In this document: positions 51,642 through 60,287 of the stretch, one piece after another | How the letters are laid out: every line of letters starts with the position of its first letter | Position numbering within the stretch: position 1 is the first letter of the stretch | DNA from: Chloroflexota bacterium | Lineage (GTDB): Bacteria > Chloroflexota > UBA6077 > JACCZL01 | Assembly (NCBI GenBank): GCA_020845495.1 | Contig: JADLFM010000128.1 | Span: 372,001 to 436,000, forward strand | DNA: 64,000 nucleotides | Reading direction: 5' to 3' | Notes under the pieces: model-generated | Database searches by the model: none | What the model was told of the DNA's origin: nothing | What the model saw: the letters and a program-made list of their open reading frames with translations, nothing else | Translations under genes and position numbers: made by a program

Positions 51642-53387
51642 TCAGGAGAGCCCGATCTCGGTCAGGTTGTAGATCTGGTTCGGCATCGGCGTGAAGCCGG
51701 TGACGTTCTTCTTCTTGACGTACAGGAACTGGTCCTGCTGCAAGTAGATGATGGGCATATCCTCCCAGAGCTTCGCCTGGAGGTCTTCATAGATGGCCTG
51801 CCGCTTCGTCGAATCGATCGTGGTGGCAGCCTGCTGAATGAGCGCGTTCACCGCGTCGTTCTTGTAGCCCATCTTGTAGACGTCGGCGACGATCCGCTCC
51901 TTGAAGTAGCGATCCGGCTCGCCGGTCACGGCGACGCTGGACAGGAACCCGACCTGATACTTGCCGTCGCGCTGCTGGGTGAGGATGGCCGTCTGTTCGC
52001 CGGTCTGGACCGTCAGCTTGATCCCGATCTTCTGGAGCTCCTGAGCGGCGAACTCGGTGACCTCCTTCTCCTTGCCGTGGCCGCTCGCGCCTGGCGGCAC
52101 GATCACCGTCGCCTCGAAGCCGTTCGGCGCGCTCGACTCCTTCATCAGCGCCTTCGCCTTCTCCAGATCGTACGGATTGGCCGGTAGCTTCTGGGTCGCG
52201 CCGATGAGCCCCTTCGGGGGGTAGCTCGCCCACGGCGTCCCATACCCCTGCATGACGTCCTGGGTGATGACCTCCCGGTCGATCGCGAACGCCATCGCCT
52301 GGCGCACCTTCGGATCCTTGAGCGCGGGGATGTCGGCGTCCTGCTTGACGATCAGGAAGTCGAGCCGCCATGACTCGATCGGCATGACGTCGAACTTCGG
52401 GTCGTTCTTGAGCGGAATGGCATTGTCCGGGCTCAGCCCCTCGACGATGTCGAACTCGCCCGCCCGGGTGGCCGCCGCGAGCGAGGACTGCTCGATGACC
52501 GGACGGTAGTTGATGGTCTGGACCTTCGGGAAGCCCGGCCGCCAGTAGGCGGTGTTGGCCTCGTACTTGTACAGCCGGTCCAGGTCGAAGTCGGTCAGGC
52601 GGAACGGGCCGGTCCCGATCGTCGCCTCCCAGGTCATGTCACGATCCTTGGCGGCGTCTGGATGGGGAATGAAGAATGTCGCCAGGTTGTTCGGGAACGA
52701 CGGCTCCGGCGCTTTCGTCGATAGCTCGATGGTCGTGTCATCCACGATCCGAGCAGGTGTCTCGGCCGCGTTCGTGAACACGAATGCATAGCCCGACTTC
52801 GCATTGCCGTGGACACGCTCAACCGCCAGCTTGACCGCCTCGGCGTTGAATGGGGTGCCGTCGTGGTACTTCACGCCCTTGCGGAGGTTGAACGTCCAGG
52901 TCTTACCGTCCTCGGAGACCTTCCAGGACTCGGCCAGGACTGGGACGAGTTTGCCGCTGGGATCCAGGTCGACGAGCGGCTCCATCACCTGCCGCAGCAC
53001 GCCCATCTCCTGGAGACCGTACACCTTGTGCGGATCGCGCGTACGAACCTTATAGGCGCGCCCCCAGGAGAGCGTGCCGGTTGGGGCGCCGGCCCCAGCC
53101 GCCGCTGGAGCGCTCTGGGCTGGCTTGGCGGCGGCCGGCGATGCCGCCGGTGAGGCGGCCGGAGATCCCGAAGGCTTCGCTTCGCCGGCCGGCGAGGCTG
53201 CGGGCTTGGCCTCGGCGGGCTTTGCGGTTGGCTGCGCCGCGGCCGGCTTCGTCGCCTCGGCGGCCGGCTTTTGCGCTGGCGCCTGCTGGCCGCACGCCTG
53301 GAGCAGCGCGGCGCTTCCTGCTGCTCCGCCGACGAGCGCCAGAAATGCCCGGCGGCTTACCCCTCTCAATCGCTGCATTTCCGACAC
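51642..53387 (-). CDS. Oligopeptide-type solute-binding lipoprotein (family 5)
   Basis: A 581-residue binding protein. The N-terminus VSRRAFLALVGGAAGSAALLQACG combines a twin-Arg-like start with a lipobox. A linker of about 70 residues rich in Ala, Pro, Lys and Glu follows. The mature domain begins near GTLSWGRAYKVRTRDPHKVYGLQEMG. EGLSPDNAIPLKNDP and FNLRKGVKYHDGTPFNAEAVKLAVERV are typical of the DppA/OppA family. The GTG start has GGAGG and AGGAAC upstream. The ligand may be a peptide, a glycoside or another solute. Confidence 0.93.
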   Translation of the reverse strand: MSEMQRLRGVSRRAFLALVGGAAGSAALLQACGQQAPAQKPAAEATKPAAAQPTAKPAEAKPAASPAGEAKPSGSPAASPAASPAAAKPAQSAPAAAGAGAPTGTLSWGRAYKVRTRDPHKVYGLQEMGVLRQVMEPLVDLDPSGKLVPVLAESWKVSEDGKTWTFNLRKGVKYHDGTPFNAEAVKLAVERVHGNAKSGYAFVFTNAAETPARIVDDTTIELSTKAPEPSFPNNLATFFIPHPDAAKDRDMTWEATIGTGPFRLTDFDLDRLYKYEANTAYWRPGFPKVQTINYRPVIEQSSLAAATRAGEFDIVEGLSPDNAIPLKNDPKFDVMPIESWRLDFLIVKQDADIPALKDPKVRQAMAFAIDREVITQDVMQGYGTPWASYPPKGLIGATQKLPANPYDLEKAKALMKESSAPNGFEATVIVPPGASGHGKEKEVTEFAAQELQKIGIKLTVQTGEQTAILTQQRDGKYQVGFLSSVAVTGEPDRYFKERIVADVYKMGYKNDAVNALIQQAATTIDSTKRQAIYEDLQAKLWEDMPIIYLQQDQFLYVKKKNVTGFTPMPNQIYNLTEIGLS

Positions 53388-53996
53388 GTTCCTATCCTCC
53401 CTACGACGGCTTCCACATGTGTGCCGTCGTCATGACAGAGCAGTACGAGGCGATTCCCCGCAGATACTGGCATGCCGCGTGTCTGGTCGATTGCCCGGCT
53501 GATATGTCCGGTCGACACGGTGTACTGATACGACTGGCTGACATGGCGTACTGATAGGCTGACTGACTTGACCGGCAATGATGCGGTGGTTGGCTCGTCT
53601 CGCTCGTCGATCTCTCCAGGATTGTCATGCTGGTTCGGTAGCTCTGGTGAGTGGCCGCTCTGGTGAGTGGCCGAGGTGTCCTGATACTTCACGTCAACTG
53701 GCGAGGTGTCCTGATACTTCACGTCAACTGGGTAGCGTCGTCTGAGTGTGCGACCGGCCTCGTCGATGCGACGGTACTTCGGCCGGAAGAGGGTGCCACG
53801 GATTGGAGAGCATCACGGTGCCGGGTGACCGGCTGGATCGGTATTTCTGGGGGGCTATCTGTGTTCCTGCTGAGGGAGGGGGACTGGCAGCCTGCCGCCT
53901 TCGCCATCATGCACTCAGGTGCGGCTCGTCGGCGACGTGCTACCATGAGGCGTCCCGATTATCGGGACAACAAGGTTGCCTGTCAAGGACGACGCA
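53388..53996. other. Repeat-rich divergent region
   Basis: About 610 bases between the peptide-type ABC operon and the rhamnonate-dehydratase-like gene. It carries tandem repeats (53641-53731) and several short related motifs of the form TACTGATA. A reverse frame of 118 codons built from the repeats is not called. It is visibly less GC-rich than the genes around it. Confidence 0.5.
53641..53731. repeat. Two adjacent tandem duplications (16 bp and 30 bp)
   Basis: GCTCTGGTGAGTGGCC occurs at 53641-53656 and 53657-53672. A 30-bp unit beginning CGAGGTGTCCTGATACTTC occurs at 53672-53701 and 53702-53731. All copies are exact. They lie 265 to 355 bases upstream of the rhamnonate-dehydratase-like start. 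Confidence 0.9.
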
Positions 53997-55184
53997 ATGC
54001 GCATCACCGAAATCCGCGCCCACGTCGCGCCGCCTCCCGCCCGCTCCTGGTTGAACGAGTCGCTTGTCGCGACCCCGATGTCGATCTTTCCGCGCTTCAA
54101 AGCGCGCCGCTCCTCCTGGCGGGGCCCCGGCACCCAGAACGTGTACGTGGAGGTTCTGACCGATGAGGGGCTGACTGGCGTTGGCCAGTGCAGCGGCGGG
54201 GTCGTGGCGAAGGCGATCGTCGAGCACCATCTCAGCCCGTTGCTCGTCGGCGAGGATCCACGGCCGGTCGAGCAGCATTGGGAGTTGATGTTCCGCGCAA
54301 CCCTGCCGTACGGGCGCAAGGGCGTGGCCATCATGGCGATCTCGGGCGTCGATCTGGCGCTCTGGGATCTGTTCGCGAAGTGGCTCGGGCAGCCGCTCTA
54401 CCGTGCACTCGGCGGCCCGCTCCGCGACGACCTGCCGGTCTATGGCACCCATCCGGTCCCGGCCGAGATGGCGCGTGAGGGGTACGTGGCGTACAAGGTG
54501 CCGGCCGCGTACGGTCCGGCCGATGGTAAGGCAGGTCTAGATAGAAATATCGAGCGGATCGCCCAGGCCCGCCAGGATGTCGGCCCGAACGTGGACGTGA
54601 TGATCGACTGCTGGATGTCCTGGGATCTGCCGTACAGCCTGGCCTTTGCTGAGGCCGCCCGCCCGTATGGCCTTCGGTGGATCGAGGAGCCGCTGCCGCC
54701 GGACGACTACGAAGGGTACGCCGAGCTACGCCGTCGGGTCACCTGGACCCAGATCGCGACGGGCGAGCACGAATACACGCGTTGGGGTTTCCGCGAGCTG
54801 CTGGAGCGCGGCTGCGCCGACGTGATCCAACCGGACCTGGCCTGGGGTGGCGGAATCAGCGAGGGCCGCAAGATCGCCGCACTGGCCGCTGCGCACAACG
54901 TTCCGGTGGTGCCCCACGCGGGTGGGCTCCAGCCCTGGACCGTCCATTTCATGCTCGCCACTCAGAACTGCCCGCTTGCCGAGTATGTGGTCTTCTACGG
55001 CCCGAACGATGTCGCACCGCCGCCCGTGTTGCTCGGCGCGCCGCATCCGGAGATGGGCCGCCTGCGGGCGCCCACCCGACCGGGCGCAGGCGTCGAGCTC
55101 GACCTGGAGGAGTTGCGGCGGCAGTCCGCGCTGGCGGGCCAGCCGGATGCCGGTGGAACCCCGTCGGCGCGTCAGGGATCGTGA
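53997..55184 (+). CDS. Enolase-superfamily dehydratase, L-rhamnonate dehydratase-like
   Basis: A 395-residue mandelate racemase/muconate lactonising-type protein. The segment ATLPYGRKGVAIMAISGVDLALWDLFAKWLGQPLY, the cap-domain strand GTQNVYVEVLTDEGLTGVGQC and the barrel motifs resemble rhamnonate dehydratase (RhmD). The barrel shows YKVP, the metal ligands in MIDCWMSWD, WIEEPL and TGEHE, and the late His in VPHAGG. It would remove water from a sugar acid to give a 2-keto-3-deoxy acid. AAGGA precedes the ATG at 53997. Its stop overlaps the IclR gene start. Confidence 0.85.
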   Translation: MRITEIRAHVAPPPARSWLNESLVATPMSIFPRFKARRSSWRGPGTQNVYVEVLTDEGLTGVGQCSGGVVAKAIVEHHLSPLLVGEDPRPVEQHWELMFRATLPYGRKGVAIMAISGVDLALWDLFAKWLGQPLYRALGGPLRDDLPVYGTHPVPAEMAREGYVAYKVPAAYGPADGKAGLDRNIERIAQARQDVGPNVDVMIDCWMSWDLPYSLAFAEAARPYGLRWIEEPLPPDDYEGYAELRRRVTWTQIATGEHEYTRWGFRELLERGCADVIQPDLAWGGGISEGRKIAALAAAHNVPVVPHAGGLQPWTVHFMLATQNCPLAEYVVFYGPNDVAPPPVLLGAPHPEMGRLRAPTRPGAGVELDLEELRRQSALAGQPDAGGTPSARQGS

Positions 55185-56206
55185 CCTCAACTGACGAGCG
55201 GCTTGCCTCGGCGTCGCGGTCGGCGGAGGCCAGCTACACGATCGCTCAGTCTGGTCACACGCTGCGCCCGGCTTCTGAGGCAGCGATTCCTGGCGCGGCG
55301 GACATCGCTCCTACAGGCGCACACGGGATCGAGGTCAGCTTGCCGTCCGCGAACCCCAGGCGTGGCCGCTCCCGAGGCGCTGATGAGACGCGCGGAGCGG
55401 CGCGGAACCGGCGGAAGCTCACCGCGCCGCTCAAGACCGTCGACAAGGCCCTCTCGATCGTCGACTTCCTCGGGGTGTTCGGGGGGCGAGTAGGAGTGCG
55501 CGAGTTGGCTGAGAACCTCGGACTTGGCCGCAGCGTCACGCACCGCCTCCTCCTGACTCTCGAGCGCCACGCGTACGTGGTGCAGGATCCCCACACCGGC
55601 AAGTATCAGCTTGGGCCACGCCTCTTCGAGGTTGGAGCGGCCGTCCACAGTCAACTCGACCTCCGCGCGACCGCTCGGCCTCATCTCCGCCGCCTTGCCG
55701 ACCAGACCGGCGACGTCGTGCACCTGGCGGTCGAGAACGGCAACTCGTGTGTCTACCTCGAGAAGATTGAGGGGCGTCACGCCATCGAGATGGGCTCACA
55801 GGTTGGCTGGCGCCGCCCGCTCTTCTGCACTGGCATCGGCAAGGTACTGCTCGCGTTCAGTTCGGCCGACCGGCTGGAGCGATTTCTCGGCGAACAGGCG
55901 TTTGAGCGGCTCACACCGCACACCATCGCGGACCCGGCCGGGCTCCGTGTCGAGTTTGCGGCGGTCCGGGTGGATGGGGTGGCCTACGATCGCGAGGAGA
56001 TCGAGCTCGGATTGCGCTGCGTGGCTGCCCCGATCTGGCGGAACGGGCAGGTGATCGCGGGCATCAGCGTCGCTGGCTCGAGCGAGCGGTTTGGCCCAGA
56101 CCGGTTGGAATGGCTCGCGCAGGTGGTCCGAGATGGTGCTGGGGCTATCGAGCGTGACCTCAACCGGGAGACCGATGGGGAGCCAGATGGTCGGGCCAGT
56201 GGGTAG
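55181..56206 (+). CDS. IclR-family transcriptional regulator
   Basis: A 341-residue regulator beginning at the GTG at 55181, which overlaps the stop of the dehydratase gene (GTGA). About 85 residues of disordered, basic sequence come first. The winged helix is VDKALSIVDFLGVFGGRVGVRELAENLGLGRSVTHRLLLTL, followed by the IclR ligand domain (GDVVHLAVENGNSCVYLEKIEG, PLFCTGIGKVLLAF, APIWRNGQVIAGISVAG). IclR proteins often control sugar-acid or aromatic catabolism. Translational coupling suggests it regulates the dehydratase and perhaps the divergent importer. Confidence 0.9.
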   Translation: MTSTDERLASASRSAEASYTIAQSGHTLRPASEAAIPGAADIAPTGAHGIEVSLPSANPRRGRSRGADETRGAARNRRKLTAPLKTVDKALSIVDFLGVFGGRVGVRELAENLGLGRSVTHRLLLTLERHAYVVQDPHTGKYQLGPRLFEVGAAVHSQLDLRATARPHLRRLADQTGDVVHLAVENGNSCVYLEKIEGRHAIEMGSQVGWRRPLFCTGIGKVLLAFSSADRLERFLGEQAFERLTPHTIADPAGLRVEFAAVRVDGVAYDREEIELGLRCVAAPIWRNGQVIAGISVAGSSERFGPDRLEWLAQVVRDGAGAIERDLNRETDGEPDGRASG

Positions 56207-56499
56207 GTCCACTGGCGGCCACAGGCAGATGCTGCCACCACTCACTACCTGGTTTCGGCCGATGCTCGTGACGGTCAGGCTGCTGCGGGAGGTCGAGCAC
56301 CGATGAGCCGCCAAAGGGTACTGGTTCGAGGGCTGAACGACGTGGGATCGGCGGTCGCTCATGCGCTCGTGCGGGCAGGCTACCCGGTGGTGATGCACGA
56401 TGGCCCCGCGCCGACCACCAGCCGGCGAGGTATGGCGTTCGCCGATGCCGCGTTCGACGGCGAGGCAGCCCTCGCGGGCATCGTCGCACGGCGCCTGGA

Positions 56500-56575
56500 C
56501 GACCTGGCCGGCCTCGACGACGGCCTGAACGCCGGGACGACCTGGCCGGCCTCGACGACGGCCTGAACGCCGGGA
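56500..56575. repeat. Exact 38-bp tandem duplication
   Basis: Copies 56500-56537 and 56538-56575 are identical and both begin CGACCTGGCCGGCCTCGACG. Because 38 is not a multiple of three, the extra copy shifts the frame of the YqeB-family gene. Loss of one copy would restore it. Confidence 0.95.
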
Positions 56576-56934
56576 CGACCGTGCAGGTGTTTGTGGGAGA
56601 TTTTGGGGCGCTCCTTGGCACGCTCCGACCGACCGTCCTCGTCGATGCGCGGATGCGCAAGCGCGAGACTCCCGAGCGGCAGCTTGGGCTGGCCCCGCTG
56701 ACCATCGGGCTCGGGCCGAACTTCGCGGCCGGCGAGACGACCGATCTTGTCGTCGAGACAGGCTATGGGCCGGATCTCGGGCACGTCATCGAGCGGGGCG
56801 TCTCCCGCCCGCTCGGAGGTGAGCCACGCGCCATCGACGGCGTCGCCCGCGAACGGTACGTGTACGCGCCGGTGGCAGGGATCTTCCGAACCAGCCGCGC
56901 CATCGGCGACCTCGTCGCTGAAGGCGAGCCAGTC

Positions 56935-56988
56935 GCGGCCATCGAGCCAGACGCGGCCATCGAGCCAGCCGTGGCCATCGAGCCAGCC
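56935..56988. repeat. Three 18-bp in-frame repeats
   Basis: Three units of GCGGCCATCGAGCCAGAC or near copies encode AAIEPD, AAIEPA and VAIEPA. They form an insertion in the C-terminal half of the YqeB-family protein. Confidence 0.85.
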
Positions 56989-57495
56989 GCTCACCTCGGT
57001 GCGGTCTCCGCGCAGGCTCTCCAAAGGAGCGCTGATCCGGATACAGGCGGCCGGGGTGGCCGCAGCTCCGCGTTCGCCACCCACCATGACCACGGCTGCC
57101 CGAGCGACGGGCAGATCATCACGCTCACGGCGCCGATCGCGGGCGCGCTGCGAGGGGTGACCAGAAGTGGCGTCCCGGTCGCCGTCCGCACGAAGGTGAT
57201 CGAGGTTGATCCGCGTGGCAGGGCCGGACAGATCTGGGGCATCGGCGAACGGCCGGGCGCGATCGCGGCGGGTGTGGTCGCCGCCATTCGAGTGCGCTTC
57301 CCCGGCCTGGACGTCGCGGCGTGCTAATTCGCCACGTCGTTCTACCAGTGGGTCACGCCACCAATGGTTGAGCATCGGCGCTGTCGGATCAGCCGCCCCT
57401 CCCCCGCGCACGGCGGAGGGGTTGGGGATGGGGGCTCTTAGCCAGATGCGGCGTGACCCATCAGGTACGAACTGCACTGTTGAGAGAGGATGCTG

Positions 57496-58302
57496 ATGAG
57501 TCTTGTAGGGAAAGTCGCGATCGTTACTGGCTCCAATGGTGGCATTGGACGGGGGATTGCCGAGCGGTTCGCGGCAGGCGGCGCGAAGCTCGTGGTCCAC
57601 GGCCGGGATCGCGCGAAACTCCAGGCGACGGCAGAGGCGTTGCGCGCGCAGGGCACCGAGGTGCTGGCGGTCGCGGCGGACCTGGGTTACAAGAACGAGG
57701 TGGACCGACTGTTCGACGAGACGATCCGTCGCTATGGTAACGTGGATGTGCTCGTCAACAATGCGGCCTGGGCTGGCCCGACCGCGCATTTCCTCGAGAT
57801 GGATGAGGATCACTGGGACACTGTCCTGCGGACCAACCTCAAGAGCGTCTACCTCTGCTGCCATCGAGCCGCTCGGGGAATGGCGGAGCAGAAGCGGCCC
57901 GGCAGCATCGTCAATATCAGTTCGTTCGCCGCAGTGCGGTCACACCGCCAGATGGCGGCATACGACGCCTCCAAGGGCGGGATGGAGGCGCTCACCCGAG
58001 CGATCGCCATCGATCTGGCCCCGTTCGACATCCGGGTCAACGTCGTCGGCCCCGGCGCGATCCATACCGGCGTGCGTGACGACAGCACGGAGGATCTGCG
58101 CGAGCGGCGAGCGGCGCCGATTCCCCTCGGGCGAGTCGGGTACCCGGAGGACATCGGGAATGCCGTGGCGTTTCTGGCCTCCGATGAGGCGAGTTACATC
58201 ACTGGCCAGTGCCTGTACGTCGACGGCGGAATGCTGGCGCAGCTTCGCTCGCGCAACATCGATAAGCCGTTGCCGCCATCGGTCCAGCGGCTGCTGTCGT
58301 GA
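57496..58302 (+). CDS. SDR-family dehydrogenase/reductase (canonical)
   Basis: A 268-residue short-chain dehydrogenase with all catalytic features. The cofactor loop is TGSNGGIG, the structural motif NNAAWAG, and the active site SIVNISSFAAVRSHRQMAAYDASKGG gives the Ser-Tyr-Lys triad. The C-terminal YITGQCLYVDGGM is typical. The ATG at 57496 is chosen because GAGAGG precedes it; an earlier ATG at 57490 overlaps that site. It could oxidise a sugar or hydroxy acid in the same pathway as the dehydratase at 53997, but it is separated from it by the broken gene. Confidence 0.92.
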   Translation: MSLVGKVAIVTGSNGGIGRGIAERFAAGGAKLVVHGRDRAKLQATAEALRAQGTEVLAVAADLGYKNEVDRLFDETIRRYGNVDVLVNNAAWAGPTAHFLEMDEDHWDTVLRTNLKSVYLCCHRAARGMAEQKRPGSIVNISSFAAVRSHRQMAAYDASKGGMEALTRAIAIDLAPFDIRVNVVGPGAIHTGVRDDSTEDLRERRAAPIPLGRVGYPEDIGNAVAFLASDEASYITGQCLYVDGGMLAQLRSRNIDKPLPPSVQRLLS

Positions 58303-58564
58303 GCTTTGCGTCGCCGGTCTGGTAAAAGGTCGAAGGCATCTCGAGCAGCCATATGAGTGAGGCCGTCATCCCACGTGCCGGTTGGCACACGCCCGGCGTG
58401 CCGGGCTGGGATGGTGAGCCGGGGCAAGAAATCACGGTCCCATCGGCTGGTGTGGCGATGTGGCGGGACCATCTGCCACCTGCTCCGTTAAGCGTGAAGG
58501 AGGGCTGTTGTCGTGCGCTGTGATACCGTTACCACGATGTCTCAGTTGCGATCTGCGACCTGAC

Positions 58565-59269
58565 ATGCTGGCCCTGATCCTCGTGGTCGAGGATGACCGT
58601 GTGTCGCGGGACGTGGTAAACCGGGCACTCGGGAGCGCCGGCTATGCCGTCGAGGCCGTGGCAGACGGCGAGGCTGGCGTGGCCGTCGCCGAGGAGCGCC
58701 GCCCGGACCTCGTCGTCCTGGACGTCAACCTGCCGGGCATCGACGGCTGGGAGGTGTGCCGGCGCCTGCGCGAGCGCTATGACGTGCCCATCCTCTTCTT
58801 GACCGGGCTGACCGACGACGAACATACGGTCAAGGGCCTGCAACTCGGCGGCGACGACTATCTCGCGAAGCCATTTTCACCGCCGGTGCTGGTGGCGCGC
58901 GTCGAGGCGCTCCTGCGTCGGAGCGGTAACGCGAGCCAGCGCGTCGTCCGGCTCACCGGCCTGACGATCGATCTGACCAGCGGTGAGGTGCTGCAAGCGG
59001 GCCGCCGAGTCACCCTGACGGCCACCGAGTTTCGGATCCTGGCCGCGCTGGCGCAACAGCCTGGCCAGATGGTCAGTTCGCGCGAGCTCATGAAGATGGT
59101 GCAGGGGTACGATCTGACCGAGACTGAGGCGCGCGAGATCGTCAAGGTGCATGTCCGGCACATCCGCCAGAAACTCGAGCCGTGCCCGGATCGGCCGCGC
59201 TACCTCGTCAACGTGCGAGGTCTTGGCTACATGTTGAACCGCAAGCAGGCGACAGCCGGGTCCGAGTAG
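58565..59269 (+). CDS. OmpR-family response regulator (orphan)
   Basis: A 234-residue two-component regulator. The receiver has the acidic pair in VVEDD, the phospho-acceptor Asp in LVVLDVNLPG, the Thr in ILFLTG and the Lys in YLAKPF. The C-terminal winged-helix domain includes GRRVTLTATEFRILAALAQQPGQMVSSRELM and VKVHVRHIRQKLEPCPDRPRYLVNVRGLGYML. No histidine kinase gene is adjacent, so its partner is elsewhere. The start at 58565 gives the normal receiver length; the frame is open upstream to 58460. Confidence 0.92.
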   Translation: MLALILVVEDDRVSRDVVNRALGSAGYAVEAVADGEAGVAVAEERRPDLVVLDVNLPGIDGWEVCRRLRERYDVPILFLTGLTDDEHTVKGLQLGGDDYLAKPFSPPVLVARVEALLRRSGNASQRVVRLTGLTIDLTSGEVLQAGRRVTLTATEFRILAALAQQPGQMVSSRELMKMVQGYDLTETEAREIVKVHVRHIRQKLEPCPDRPRYLVNVRGLGYMLNRKQATAGSE

Positions 59270-59463
59270 AGCGCCCGCGCCGTCATGCAGCCTCGCCCAC
59301 GCGGTATCCTCGACCTGAAGCGCGCTTCGATGCTGACCCGCTCGGTCCAGATGCATGGCGCGGGTGTAGCAAGTCCGTGAGCGCGTGGAGGGCGACGGCC
59401 GAGGGCCGCACGCTGAGAGCGAGCGCGCTGTCCGTGGGCCAGTGCGCAAGCTGGGGGAGTGAG

Positions 59464-59934
59464 ATGAGCGCCAGCACAGACTTGATCGCCGCTATCCGTC
59501 AAGCCGGAGAAGCGTACGCGAGCTTCGTCGAAACGCTCGATCAGGAGCAGTTCCACCGCCGACCGGGGCCGGAGGAGTGGTCTGCGGCCGAGATCACCGG
59601 GCACGTTGCGGAGGCGCCCGCCACCTTCGCGCGGCATGCTGCCCGGCTGGCGTCCCATCCGGGCGAGACGATCGGCCGGGCGCCCGACGATCCCGGGCGG
59701 CTCGCAGCGGTGGCGCGGCTCGGCAACGCCGGGCCGAAGGAAGGCGCCCAGCTCGTGCGTGACGGGATCAGTGAGGCATGCGCCATCCTCGAGACTATCC
59801 CCGAGGAAGGCTGGCAGGTGCGTGGCCAGAACCCCCGACTCGGCGAACCGACGGTCCTGGAGTTCGTTCGTGGCGTGGCGCTCGACCACGTGCGCGGCCA
59901 CCTCGATCAAGCCCGAGCCGCCGCCAGCGTATAG
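59464..59934 (+). CDS. DinB-superfamily protein
   Basis: A 156-residue four-helix-bundle protein of the DinB/YfiT type. GGGGAG precedes the ATG at 59464, and the frame is open upstream without support. The conserved Trp and first metal-ligand His are in EEWSAAEITGHVAE. The C-terminal His pair is in ALDHVRGHLDQ. Members bind a divalent metal and include thiol transferases such as bacillithiol and mycothiol S-transferases. The exact role is unknown. Confidence 0.85.
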   Translation: MSASTDLIAAIRQAGEAYASFVETLDQEQFHRRPGPEEWSAAEITGHVAEAPATFARHAARLASHPGETIGRAPDDPGRLAAVARLGNAGPKEGAQLVRDGISEACAILETIPEEGWQVRGQNPRLGEPTVLEFVRGVALDHVRGHLDQARAAASV

Positions 59935-60287
59935 GGCGGCGGACCCAGGGGGGCGGCGGACCCAAGGGGCGGCGGACCTGGAAGGCGGCAGGCCCAGGGG
60001 GGCGGCGGGGCTGGTAAGGGGCCGCTCAGATCGATGCTGAGCGCCCGCCCGTGACCGGCCGCTGGCCGTCGGGCCAGGGTGGCGCGGGCCGCCGCCTGCT
60101 CGCCCCGTTCGTCGGCAGGGAGGGGTGCCACCCGGGCCGGCGGTGCAGCCGCGTCGATGCTGTAGCCTCGTTCGCACAGGCGAGAGTACACTTGCGCCCC
60201 AACTGCCCCCTAGCGTGAGTAGCCCGCTCACGGTGGAAGCCGCCGGCGCGGTCACATCCCAGGGAGCGGCCAGGAGGGGGACAGCGC
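59935..60287. other. Intergenic region with GGCGGCGGACC repeats
   Basis: Directly after the DinB stop, 59937-60012 contains about five degenerate copies of a 15-17-base unit of the form GGGCGGCGGACCCAGG. The rest up to the dioxygenase start shows no gene. Confidence 0.6.

Larger units (their letters stand above)
56303..57327 (+). pseudogene. YqeB/EF2563-family gene split by a 38-bp tandem duplication
   Basis: Two frames together encode one protein of the selenium-dependent molybdenum-hydroxylase accessory family (YqeB/EF2563). The first part, from the ATG at 56303, reads LVRGLNDVGSAVAHALVRAGYPVVM and RRGMAFADAAFDGEAALAGIVA. It stops at 56566. The second part, from 56581, reads RPTVLVDARMRKRE, LTIGLGPNFAAGETTDLVVETGYGPDLGHVIERG, YAPVAGIFRTSRAIGDLVAEGE and TAPIAGALRG. 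Removing one 38-bp copy restores a continuous frame of about 328 codons. A restart at the GTG at 56581 might give a C-terminal product. An insertion of AAIEP-type repeats lies in the middle of the second part. Confidence 0.75.

Noticed and set aside
53366..53722. Reverse frame of 118 codons with repeated KYQDTS
   Set aside because: The repeated peptide comes from the 30-bp DNA duplication, the frame overlaps the binding-protein start and there is no ribosome binding site.
57396..57421. Hairpin CCCCTCC...GGAGGGG as a terminator of the YqeB-family gene
   Set aside because: The stem is only 7 bp and lies nearer to the next gene start. It looks like a remnant of a common GC-rich palindrome.
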